Positions 34,438 through 41,638 of a DNA stretch of 64,000 bases are shown in pieces. The notes below the pieces were generated by a model. That model was not told the DNA's origin, searched no databases, and was given only the letters and a program-made list of their open reading frames with translations. The position numbers were made by a program, and so were the translations under genes. Origin of the DNA: Chloroflexota bacterium (GTDB taxonomy: Bacteria; Chloroflexota; Limnocylindria; P2-11E); contig DAIDAP010000027.1 in the NCBI GenBank assembly GCA_027310565.1, positions 1-64,000 of the forward strand, read 5' to 3'. Every line of letters starts with the position of its first letter. Within the stretch, counting starts at the first letter, position 1.

Positions 34438-34850
34438 GCGCGTCGAGCGCGGCGCGGAGATCGCTGAGCCGCTTCACCGTCGCGTCCGGCGCCGGCCCCT
34501 CCTCGCGCCACGCCTCAGATCGATCCAGATCGCGCGCAACCCCGCGCGCCGGGCACCGCCGATATCGCATACCAGCGAGTCGCCGACCATCACCGCGTCG
34601 TCCTTCGCCACACCCAGCCGGGACACGGCGATCTCGAACACGCGGGGATCCGGCTTGCCGAAACCGACCTCGAGCGAGACGACGATCGTCCCGAAGCAGC
34701 GGGCGAACGGCGTGCGCGTCGCGCCAGACCCGCCCGCCACAGCCGCCTGGCCGCTTCGATCGCCGCCGCGGCGACGCGATCGGCGTCCGCCCCCGCGCGC
34801 TTGAGCGTGTGTCGAGATCGAAGATCGCGCGCGCGCGGGTCGCGGCTCAT
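34400..34850 (-). pseudogene. Frameshifted HAD-superfamily hydrolase
   Basis: The start reads MSRDPRAR, and a shifted frame then gives AIFDLD. Inserting one base restores the HAD motif FDLDDTL, whose remainder is in a third frame (KRAGADADRVAAAAIEAARRLW). The middle is clean: VSLEVGFGKPDPRVFEIAVSRLGVAKDDAVMVGDSLVCDIGGARRAGLRAIWIDL. One more shift leads to EAWREEGPAPDATVKRLSDLRAALDALERRPAS and a stop at 34400. At least three indels disrupt a gene of normal HAD length. Real decay is more likely than assembly error given the two broken neighbours, but errors in a poorly covered patch are possible. Confidence 0.75.
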
Positions 34851-34889
34851 CCCGCGAGCGCCGGCCGGCTCGAGATGTGCCACGACCGG

Positions 34890-35408
34890 TCAGCGTCGCG
34901 CCGTGATCCGTCCGGTGTTGAAGCCGAGCCAGTGCATGCGCCCGAGGTGCCGCGCGTGCTCGACCTTCATGCAGCGGCCCATGACCACACCCAGGCCGGC
35001 TTCCTCCGCGACCCGCCCGCCGTCGAAGCTGATGACGCCGTACTGGCACCAGAGCGCCCGCGCGCCGATCCGCACCGCATCCTCCGCGATGCCCGGCACC
35101 GCGTCCGGCGCGCGGAACACGTCGACGGCGTCGATCTTGAAGGGGATCGCGCGCAGATCCGGATAGCTGCGCTCACCGAGGATGCTCGTCTCGCGCGGGT
35201 TCACCGGCACGACGCGGTAGCCGTGGCGCCGCAGGTAGAAGCCGACGAAGTTCGAGGCCCGCAGCTCGTTCGGCGAGAGGCCGACGATGGCGATGGTCTC
35301 CGACGTGTTGAGGATCCCGAGGATCGTGACCGGGTCCTGCCACCGCGGCGGGATGTCCCGCACGGTCACGCCGTGACCCGGAGCGTCTCGACGGCCCTGC
35401 TCAACCAT
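34890..35408 (-). CDS. CoA-binding (YccU-like) protein
   Basis: This 172-residue protein has the Rossmann-type CoA-binding domain of YccU and the N-terminus of succinyl-CoA synthetase alpha: ILNTSETIAIVGLSPNELRASNFVGFYLRRHGYRVVPVNPRE, VDVFRAPDAVPGIAEDAVRIGARALWCQYGV and GLGVVMGRCMKVEHAR. The ATG at 35408 overlaps the metY stop by 8 bp; internal GTGs at 35369 and 35363 are alternatives nearer the start of homology. CoA-binding proteins of this kind often end metY/metX operons, but their role is unknown. Confidence 0.8.
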   Translation of the reverse strand: MVEQGRRDAPGHGVTVRDIPPRWQDPVTILGILNTSETIAIVGLSPNELRASNFVGFYLRRHGYRVVPVNPRETSILGERSYPDLRAIPFKIDAVDVFRAPDAVPGIAEDAVRIGARALWCQYGVISFDGGRVAEEAGLGVVMGRCMKVEHARHLGRMHWLGFNTGRITARR

Positions 35409-36750
35409 TCGTCTTCACGCGTGAGCCGGACTCGCTCCTCGCGGCTGCGCCGCTCGTCGCACGGACCTCTTTCAGCGCGGTCGCGAGGTCGTCGATGAGA
35501 TCGTCCGCCGTCTCGAGGCCCACCGAGAGGCGGATCGTGCCCGCGCCGATCCCCGCCGCCGCGAGCTCGTCGTCCGAGAGCTGCCGGTGCGTCGTCGTCG
35601 CGGGGTGGATGATGAGGCTCTTCGCGTCGCCGACGTTCGCGAGGTGGCTCCAGAGCGTGACGCTCTCGATGAAGCGGCGACCGGCCTCGCGGCCGCTGGG
35701 GAGGTCGAACGAGAAGATCGCGCCGGCACCGAGCGGCAGGTACTTGCGGACGAGCGGCGCGTACGCGCTCGACGGCAGCCCCGGGTACCGCACATTCGTC
35801 ACTCCGGGCTGCCGCTCGAGCCACGACGCGATCGCGGTCGCGTTCTCGACGTGGCGCCGCATCCGGAGGGGCAACGTCTCGAGCCCGAGCAGGAACAGGA
35901 ACGCGTTGAACGGGCTCATGCAGGCGCCGAGGTCGCGCAGCGACTCCGCGCGCAGCTTCATCAGGTAGCCGTACACGCCGAACGTCTCGTGGAACGCGAG
36001 CCCGTGATACGCGGCGGACGGATCGGCGACCACCGGGAAGCGGCCGTTCGACCAGTCGAAGGTCCCCGCTTCCACGGCGACTCCGCCGATGCTCGTTCCG
36101 TGTCCACCGATGAACTTCGTCGCCGAGTGCGTCACGATGTCGGCGCCCCACTCGATCGGACGGCACAGGTACGGCGTGGCGAACGTTGAGTCGATCATCA
36201 GGGGCGCCCCGTGCTCGTGCGCGATCCGCGCGACGGCCTCGATGTCCAGCACGTTCCCGCCCGGATTGCCGATCGTCTCGCCGAAGAGCACCTTCGTGTC
36301 GGGGCGCAGCGCCGAACGCCACTGGTCGAGGTCGTCGGGATCGACGAAGGTGATCGCGAACCCGAGCTTGCGCTGCAGGTGTTTGAGCTGCGTGATCGAC
36401 CCGCCGTAAAGGGCGGCCGACGAGACGACGTGGTCGCCCGGCGTGAGCATCGTGAAGAAGCACGCCGCCTGCGCCGCGAGGCCGCTCGCGAACGCGACGC
36501 CGCCGGCGGCGCGCTCGAGGTTGGCGACGCGCTCCTCGAATACCGCGGTCGTCGGGTTCATGATCCGCGAGTACGTGTTCCCGTACTCCTGCAGGTTGAA
36601 GTACGCGGCCGCGGAGTCGGGGTCCTCGAAGACATACGAGGTCGTCTGGAAGATCGGCACCGCGCGGGCGCCGGTGTAGGGCTCGGGACGCTGACCCGCG
36701 TGGATGGCACGCGTGTCGAAGCCGAAGTCCTTGGCCGGCCTCTCCCTCAT
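35401..36750 (-). CDS. metY: O-acetylhomoserine sulfhydrylase (O-acetylhomoserine aminocarboxypropyltransferase)
   Basis: This 449-residue PLP enzyme of the Cys/Met metabolism family makes homocysteine from O-acetylhomoserine and sulfide. Typical features are FGFDTRAIHAGQRPEP at the start, PIFQTTSYVFEDPDSAAAYF, NPTTAVFEERVANLE, FGETIGNPGGNVLD, and the PLP lysine in HSATKFIGGHGTSIGG (about residue 210). The long form (over 420 residues) with this N-terminus is MetY rather than MetB/MetC. It follows metX by 37 bp, so the two successive steps of homocysteine formation are encoded together under the ssu leader region. Confidence 0.92.
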   Translation of the reverse strand: MRERPAKDFGFDTRAIHAGQRPEPYTGARAVPIFQTTSYVFEDPDSAAAYFNLQEYGNTYSRIMNPTTAVFEERVANLERAAGGVAFASGLAAQAACFFTMLTPGDHVVSSAALYGGSITQLKHLQRKLGFAITFVDPDDLDQWRSALRPDTKVLFGETIGNPGGNVLDIEAVARIAHEHGAPLMIDSTFATPYLCRPIEWGADIVTHSATKFIGGHGTSIGGVAVEAGTFDWSNGRFPVVADPSAAYHGLAFHETFGVYGYLMKLRAESLRDLGACMSPFNAFLFLLGLETLPLRMRRHVENATAIASWLERQPGVTNVRYPGLPSSAYAPLVRKYLPLGAGAIFSFDLPSGREAGRRFIESVTLWSHLANVGDAKSLIIHPATTTHRQLSDDELAAAGIGAGTIRLSVGLETADDLIDDLATALKEVRATSGAAARSESGSRVKTNG

Positions 36751-36787
36751 CGGCCTGTCCCCCGTCGCCGCAGGTGCCCGACGCTCC

Positions 36788-37966
36788 TCACGCGAGGAAA
36801 TCCATGATGAGCTCCGTCATGCGCGCCTCCTCGAGAAGGAACGAATCGTGGCCGTACGACGCGTCGATCACCTCGTGCCGCGAGCGCTTCCCGTCGGCGC
36901 GGAGCGCACGGTGGATCTCCTCGGAATCACGCGAAGGATAGAGCCAGTCCGAGGAGAAGGAGATGAGGAGCGTCGCCGCTCGCACGCCGGCGAGCGCGCG
37001 CTCCAGCGAGCCCCCGCCGTACCTGCGCGCGAGATCGAAGTACGTGAGCGCGCGAGAGATGTACAGGTACGCGTTGGCGTCGAAGCGCTTCGCGAACGCA
37101 TCCGCCTGGTGGCCGAGGTACGACTCGACCTGGAAGTCCGGCTCGGTGAGCGTGTAGGAGTACGCGTCGCGATCCTGAAGCTCGCGCCCGAACTTCGCGC
37201 GCACGGCGTGATCCGACAGGTACGTGATGTGGCCGACCATGCGCGCGATCCTGATGCCGCGATCCGGACGGCGGCCCGTGCCTTCGTAGTGCCCGCCCTG
37301 CCAGTCGGGGTCGGCCATGATCGCGTTGCGCGCGATGGCGTTCCAGGCGACGCCCTGCGCCCCGAGGCGCGCGGTCGCGGCGATCGCGATGATGCGCTCG
37401 ATCGCGTCGGGGAACTGGACGGCCCACTCGAGCGCCTGCATCCCGCCGAGCGATCCGCCGCTCGCGGCGTACACGCGGCCGATGCCGAGCTCGCGCAGGA
37501 GAGCGTGCTCCGCGCGGACCATATCGCCGACGGTGACGACCGGGAAGTCGCTCCCGTAGACGCGACCGGTGCGCGGATCGATCGATCCCGGGCCGGTGGA
37601 TCCGCGGCACGAGCCGATGAGGTTGCTGCAGACGACGTAGAAGCGGTCGGTGTCGAAGGCCTTGCCGGGGCCGATCATGCCGTCCCACCAGCCGAGGCCG
37701 CTCGTGCCGCGCTCCGCCGCGCCCACGCCGTCGACGGTCGTCGGCGCGCTCGGGTCGTCGCTCCGGCCCGCGGCGTGCGCGTCGCCGGACAGCGCGTGGC
37801 ACACGAGGACGACGTTGTCCTTCGCCTTCGCGAGGGCGCCGTACGTCTCGTAGGCGATGCGCACGCCGCGGAGCTCCCGCCCCGAATCGAGCGGGAGCGG
37901 CTCGCTGAGCTCGTGGAAGCGTGTCCGGACGGTGCCGACGCTCCCCCGAGTCGTCGCGGTCGTCAC
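36788..37966 (-). CDS. metX: Homoserine O-acetyltransferase
   Basis: This 392-residue alpha/beta-hydrolase-fold enzyme acetylates homoserine with acetyl-CoA. Landmarks are VLVCHALSGDAHAAG, GWWDGMIGPGKAFDTDRFYVVCSNLIGSCRGSTGP, the nucleophile elbow ASGGSLGGMQALEWA, the acid in FSSDWLYP, and the His in ASYGHDSFLLE near the C-terminus. The standard MetX length is met. Some family members use succinyl-CoA; residues that decide this cannot be judged reliably by eye. The gene starts 9 bp after ssuB. Confidence 0.92.
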   Translation of the reverse strand: MTTATTRGSVGTVRTRFHELSEPLPLDSGRELRGVRIAYETYGALAKAKDNVVLVCHALSGDAHAAGRSDDPSAPTTVDGVGAAERGTSGLGWWDGMIGPGKAFDTDRFYVVCSNLIGSCRGSTGPGSIDPRTGRVYGSDFPVVTVGDMVRAEHALLRELGIGRVYAASGGSLGGMQALEWAVQFPDAIERIIAIAATARLGAQGVAWNAIARNAIMADPDWQGGHYEGTGRRPDRGIRIARMVGHITYLSDHAVRAKFGRELQDRDAYSYTLTEPDFQVESYLGHQADAFAKRFDANAYLYISRALTYFDLARRYGGGSLERALAGVRAATLLISFSSDWLYPSRDSEEIHRALRADGKRSRHEVIDASYGHDSFLLEEARMTELIMDFLA

Positions 37967-37975
37967 GTCGAACGG

Positions 37976-38728
37976 CTACGCGACGGCCGCCGTCGTGCGC
38001 TCGAGATGCACTGCCTCGAGCAACGCGACGCGCAGCGCCGCCAGCGCGGGATCTCGGCGATCGCGCGGGCGCGGTGTGGCCACCGGGATGACGTCGATGA
38101 CGCGCCCCGGACGCTCGCCGAGGACGAGCACGCGGTCGGCGAGATACACGGCCTCGTCGAGGTCGTGGGTGACGAGCACGAGCGTCGGGCGGTAGCGCGC
38201 CCACGCCGCGAGGAGGTGGTCCTGCAACCGCATGCGCGTGAACGCATCGAGCGCGTTGAACGGCTCGTCGAGGAGCAGCACCTGCGGCTCGACGACCAGC
38301 GAGCGCGCGAGCGCGACGCGCTGCGCCATCCCGCCGGAGAGCTCCTTCGGAAGCGCGGTGCCGAACGGCGCGAGGTCGACCGCGGCGAGCGCGGCACGCA
38401 CCAAATCGGCGGCGCGCGGCGAGGACCGTTCGTGAAGCCCGAACGCGACGTTGCCGGCGACGTCGAGCCACGGGAAGAGCCGCGGCTCCTGGAACACCAG
38501 GCCCACCGCGGGATGCGGACCACAGATCGTCTCGTCGCCGACCCGGATCTCGCCGTGGTATCGCGTGTCCAGGCCCGCGACGAGGCGAAGGACGGTCGAC
38601 TTCCCGCAACCCGACGGCCCGACGATCGCGACGATCTCGCTCGGCGCGATCTCCACGTCCAGCCCGCCGAGGACGGGACGATCGCCGTAGCGCTTGCGCA
38701 GCTCGCGGATGATGAGCGGCCGACTCAT
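37976..38728 (-). CDS. ssuB: Nitrate/sulfonate/taurine-type ABC transporter ATP-binding protein
   Basis: This 250-residue ABC ATPase of the SsuB/TauB group has the Walker A motif GPSGCGKSTVLRLVAGL, the Q-loop VFQEPRLFPWLDVAGNVAFGL, the signature LSGGMAQRVALARSLV, the Walker B motif LLLDEPFNALDAFTRMRLQ and the switch VTHDLDEAVYLADRVLVL. Its ATG overlaps the permease stop by 4 bp. With the permease and binding protein upstream it forms a complete importer for an organosulfur anion. That cargo is supported by co-transcription with metX and metY. Confidence 0.88.
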   Translation of the reverse strand: MSRPLIIRELRKRYGDRPVLGGLDVEIAPSEIVAIVGPSGCGKSTVLRLVAGLDTRYHGEIRVGDETICGPHPAVGLVFQEPRLFPWLDVAGNVAFGLHERSSPRAADLVRAALAAVDLAPFGTALPKELSGGMAQRVALARSLVVEPQVLLLDEPFNALDAFTRMRLQDHLLAAWARYRPTLVLVTHDLDEAVYLADRVLVLGERPGRVIDVIPVATPRPRDRRDPALAALRVALLEAVHLERTTAAVA

Positions 38729-39414
38729 CGTCGCGCGACTCCGATCGTGTCGCGCCAGCGCAGCACGCGACGCTCGACCACGCGGATGAGCGTATCGGTG
38801 AGCTTGCCGAGGATCGCGAGCGCGACGATCGCGACGAACATGAAGTCGACGCGCGTCGACTGCTGCGAGTCGGTGAGACGGAATCCCAGACCGCGCGAGC
38901 TGCCGAAGAACTCGGCGACGACGACGAACAGCCACGCCTGCGTCGCGCCGAGACGCATCCCGGTGAGCAGGTCGGGCAGCGCGGCGGGCAGGATGACCCG
39001 GCGCGCGATCTCCCCTCTGGCGAGGTCGAAGACCTGTGCGACCTCGACGAGCTTGCGGTCGACGCCGGTGATGCCCGCGACGAGACTGACGTAGACGGGA
39101 AAGAACGCCCCGATCGCGACTAGCGCGACCTTCGGCGGCTCGTCTATGCCGAGCCAAAGAAGGAGCAGCGGTGCCCACGCGAGCGTGGGCACCGTGCGGA
39201 GCGCCTGCAGCGTCGGCTCCAGCGCGCGCTCGGCGCGGGCCGACAGGCCGGTGACCGTGGCGAGCGCGATCGCGACGATCGAGCCGAGGACGAAGCCCTC
39301 GAGCACGCGCGCGGTCGTCGCGAGCAGGTCCTGCTGCAGGAGACCCCGCCGCCACAGGCCGATCGCGGCGTCGAGGACGATCGGCGGCGGCGGCAGCTGG
39401 TACGCCTCGAACAC
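38725..39414 (-). CDS. ssuC: Nitrate/sulfonate/taurine-type ABC transporter permease (5' end uncertain)
   Basis: From the GTG at 39414 this is a 229-residue membrane protein with the SsuC pattern (TLQALRTVPTLAWAPLLLLWLGIDEPPKVALVAIGAFFPVYVSLVAGITGVDRKLVEVAQVF, then LPDLLTGMRLGATQAWLFVVVAEFFG). In the same frame the homology clearly extends upstream through a first TM segment (WVVPALILALWWGSVALGVF) to about 39540. No ATG, GTG or TTG lies in that stretch. The true start may be the ATT at 39538-39540, two bases after the ssuA stop, or a CTG at 39520-39522. Otherwise the start was lost to a base change. Confidence 0.82.
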   Translation of the reverse strand: MFEAYQLPPPPIVLDAAIGLWRRGLLQQDLLATTARVLEGFVLGSIVAIALATVTGLSARAERALEPTLQALRTVPTLAWAPLLLLWLGIDEPPKVALVAIGAFFPVYVSLVAGITGVDRKLVEVAQVFDLARGEIARRVILPAALPDLLTGMRLGATQAWLFVVVAEFFGSSRGLGFRLTDSQQSTRVDFMFVAIVALAILGKLTDTLIRVVERRVLRWRDTIGVARR

Positions 39415-39542
39415 GCCGAGCGCGACGGATCCCCACCACAGGGCGAGGATCAGCGCGGGGACGACCCAGGGCAGCGGGGAGGGCCACCGCCACCGGCTCG
39501 CTCCGGTGGCGGTGGCGCGCAGGAGGGTGCGGACGGGAATGG

Positions 39543-40580
39543 CTACTTGATGACCGCCTTCGCGTACGCCGGCTCGATGAGATCGACGACCGCCTGCTCG
39601 ACGTTCGCGCCCGGATTCGCGAGCTGCTCCGCGTTGACCGTCGGGATCACCGCGCGGAGGACGGCGATGTGCGCGTCACCCGGGATCCCCGACGTCCGGA
39701 AGTTCATGCGTTCGAAGAGCTCGCGCTTCGCGACGTCGAGCGGCAGCTGCGCTGCATCCGCCAGGATCCGCGCCGCGCCCTCGGGATTGTCGATGATCCA
39801 CTGCTTCGCGCGTTCGTACAGCTCGATCACCCGCTTCGTCGTCTCCGGGTACTTGCGGAGGAAGTCCTCGCGCGAGTTCAGGAAGCCGTAGGTGTTGAAG
39901 TCCTTGTTGCGGTAGATGAGCCTGCTCCCGGCCTGCAGCTCGCTCGCGGCCATGTGCGGATCGAGACCCGACCACGCGTCGACCTGCCCGCGCTCGAGCG
40001 CGGTGCGTCCGTCGGCGTGCGGGAGGTTCACGTACTGGATGTCCGCCTGCGAGAGACCCGCCTGCTGGAGCGTGCGGAGGAGGAAGAAATACGGGTCGGT
40101 GCCCTTCTGCGCCGCGATCCGCTTGCCCTTCAGGTCGGTGATGCTCTTCGCGGTCGAGCCCTTCGCGACGACGAGCGCGGTCCACTCGGGCTGCTCGTAG
40201 ATGTAGACCGCCTTGATCGGATTCCCGTTCGCGCGCGAGAGGAGCGCGGCGGAGCCCGCGGTCGACCCGAAGTCCACCGCGTTGCCCTGGAGGAAGTTCA
40301 GCGCGTTGCTCGAGCCGGCCGAGTAGACCCACTTGATGGAGACGCGGGGGAACGCCTGCTCCACCCAGCCCTGCTGCTTCAGCACGAGCGACGGCGGCGA
40401 ATAGGTCGCGTAATCGATGCGGAGCTCGGCGAGACCGGGGTCCGTGCCGATCGCCGAGGCGGCACCAGCCGTCGCGGCCGCGGCAGAGGTCGGAGCGGCC
40501 GGCGGGATCGCCGCGGCCCCACCGCATGCGGTGATCGCCGATGCGAGGATCGCGATCAGCGCCGCGGACGTTCGGTGCAC
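39543..40580 (-). CDS. ssuA: Sulfonate/nitrate/taurine-type ABC substrate-binding lipoprotein
   Basis: This 345-residue binding protein of the NMT1/SsuA group begins with a lipoprotein signal peptide (LIAILASAITACGG, lipidated Cys19) and an Ala/Thr linker. The mature domain has LRIDYATYSPPSLVLKQQGWVEQAFP, WVYSAGSSNALNFLQGNAVDFGSTAGSAALL, LKGKRIAAQKGTDPYFFLLR and GRTALERGQVDAWSGLDPH, all usual for aliphatic sulfonate binders. The GTG start is preceded by GAAGGAGG at a 7-base distance. It is the first structural gene behind the leader peptide and terminator at 40603-40768. Confidence 0.87.
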   Translation of the reverse strand: MHRTSAALIAILASAITACGGAAAIPPAAPTSAAAATAGAASAIGTDPGLAELRIDYATYSPPSLVLKQQGWVEQAFPRVSIKWVYSAGSSNALNFLQGNAVDFGSTAGSAALLSRANGNPIKAVYIYEQPEWTALVVAKGSTAKSITDLKGKRIAAQKGTDPYFFLLRTLQQAGLSQADIQYVNLPHADGRTALERGQVDAWSGLDPHMAASELQAGSRLIYRNKDFNTYGFLNSREDFLRKYPETTKRVIELYERAKQWIIDNPEGAARILADAAQLPLDVAKRELFERMNFRTSGIPGDAHIAVLRAVIPTVNAEQLANPGANVEQAVVDLIEPAYAKAVIK

Positions 40581-40602
40581 CCTGGGTCCTCCTTCAAATG
40601 AG

Positions 40603-40628
40603 AAGGCCCCCGATCTGTCGGGGGCCTT
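40603..40628 (-). terminator. Attenuator terminator hairpin ahead of ssuA
   Basis: A perfect 11-bp stem (AAGGCCCCCGA and TCGGGGGCCTT) closes on the 4-base loop CAGA in the minus-strand transcript and is followed by TTCTCATTT. It sits between the leader peptide and ssuA. The first arm shares AAGGCC (40623-40628) with GACACAAAGGCC (40623-40634). That segment can instead pair perfectly over 12 bp with GGCCTTTGTGTC (40673-40684) inside the leader ORF. The two pairings exclude each other, as terminator and antiterminator do. Confidence 0.75.
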
Positions 40629-40661
40629 TGTGTCCTTTGGGATGCCTGCGTTACGCGGGGG

Positions 40662-40733
40662 TCACGTCCAACGACACAAAGGCCGTCCACACATGGAGGC
40701 CATCGCGCACATGGACACGCACACGCACGTCAC
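40662..40733 (-). CDS. Cysteine/methionine-rich leader peptide of the ssu-met operon
   Basis: This 23-codon ORF starts at a GTG, begins MTCVCVSMCAMASMC and ends GRPLCRWT before a TGA. Five of its 23 residues are Cys (positions 3, 5, 9, 15, 20) and four are Met counting the start. That is far above expectation in this genome. It lies directly behind a promoter and ahead of mutually exclusive hairpins. Stalling at the early Cys codons would leave the antiterminator arm (40673-40684, within codons 17-21) free. A ribosome reaching the stop would cover it and let the terminator form. No ribosome site is seen; with the -10 only 6 bp upstream the transcript would be leaderless. Confidence 0.72.
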   Translation of the reverse strand: MTCVCVSMCAMASMCGRPLCRWT

Positions 40734-40739
40734 GCCCCG

Positions 40740-40768
40740 ACCCTAGGAAGCGGGGACCCGTGAGTCAA
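40740..40768 (-). promoter_or_regulatory. Promoter of the ssu-met operon
   Basis: On the minus strand TTGACT (40763-40768) and TAGGGT (40740-40745) are separated by exactly 17 bp, a near-consensus housekeeping promoter. The GTG of the leader peptide lies 6 bp after the -10, so transcription should begin at or beside the start codon. The promoter, leader ORF, antiterminator, terminator and ssuA follow each other within about 190 bp. Confidence 0.7.
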
Positions 40769-41540
40769 TGCGCGTTGGTCAGGACGCACAGCGTCGCGGC
40801 GAGCCCGCACCGGAGCAGGCGCAAAGTGTCGTGCACCGGGCCGACCGCGGCCCGTACCGCCACGGCTCCGAGCGCCGCTCGGCGACCCTGGCTGCCGCCT
40901 CGTCCAGAACGAGCGACCGCGGGCGCGGGCATGGCGCTCCCGCTCACCACGACACGCCGGCGACCGCGATCTGCTCGCCGATCCCGGATGCTCGCGGCGC
41001 TCTCCAACATCACCACGCCGCGGGGAACCGCGCGATCTTCACGGCGATCTATGTCGGCGATTGCGAGAGGGGGCTGTTTTCGAACGACTGTCCGCGTATG
41101 CCAGAAGCGTGTGGCCCGTCCCGTGTTGGATCGCAGGAGATGGATCGTACCTCGATAGCGAGGATCCAAACGAGGTCGCTCCCGCGACGCAGCTCGCAGT
41201 TGACAGCTTCGTGCCCAACGGTCCTAAGTCGTCCCGGCCTCCAGAGCGCGCTTGAGGTTGCCGAGCAGATACCGATTCCGACCCGCGTTGAGACGCATGA
41301 ACAACGGAAGGATCGGTCGCACGAGCGCCGTCGGTTGGATCCGCACGGGCGATCTCCTCACAGCGCCCCCGGCCACGTCCACGCGGGTGGTGACCAGGAT
41401 CACTAGCCGTCCTCTGGTCGCGAACTCTAGCGCGACGTGCTCTTCCGACCGGTTCTAGATGACCTTGAGGATGAAACTGAGAGGATCATGTCCGTCGAGG
41501 CCAGTCGGCTCAGCCCCTCGCCGACAACGCGCGCAGCGTG
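40769..41540. other. Intergenic stretch without a supportable gene
   Basis: About 770 bp between the ssu promoter and tRNA-Glu. Base composition is less GC-rich and codon structure is weak. Several frames stay open for 60-210 codons on both strands (for example 40765-41169 minus and 40768-41406 plus). Their predicted products are low-complexity and Arg-rich, lack ribosome sites and resemble nothing I know. It could contain a decayed gene or promoter elements of the flanking units. Confidence 0.5.
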
Positions 41541-41614
41541 TAGCCCGTAGCGGATTCGAACCGCTGATCTCAGCCTTGAGAGGGCTGCGTCCTGGGCCTC
41601 TAGACGAACGGGCC
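41541..41614 (-). tRNA. tRNA-Glu (anticodon CTC)
   Basis: The 74-nt cloverleaf is readable on the minus strand. The acceptor GGCCCGT pairs with ACGGGCT (one G-U at the first pair). The anticodon stem CAGCC/GGCTG encloses CTCTCAA with CTC at 34-36, and the T arm is AGCGG-TTCGAAT-CCGCT. The 3' CCA is not encoded. It lies 24 bp upstream of the divergent MBL hydrolase gene. Confidence 0.96.
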
Positions 41615-41638
41615 GTCGGGAAGTCCATTCTAACGGTG

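Noticed and set aside
36704-39094. A 796-codon plus-strand frame opposite metX, ssuB and ssuC
   Set aside because: It is an antisense shadow: high GC keeps the complementary frame open, the product is Arg/Asp/Glu-rich repeats of dipeptides, and the minus strand encodes clear enzymes with overlapping starts.
40765-41169. A 134-codon minus-strand ORF upstream of the ssu promoter
   Set aside because: Its end overlaps the ssu -35 region, the translation is Arg-rich and low in structure, and no ribosome site or homology is apparent.
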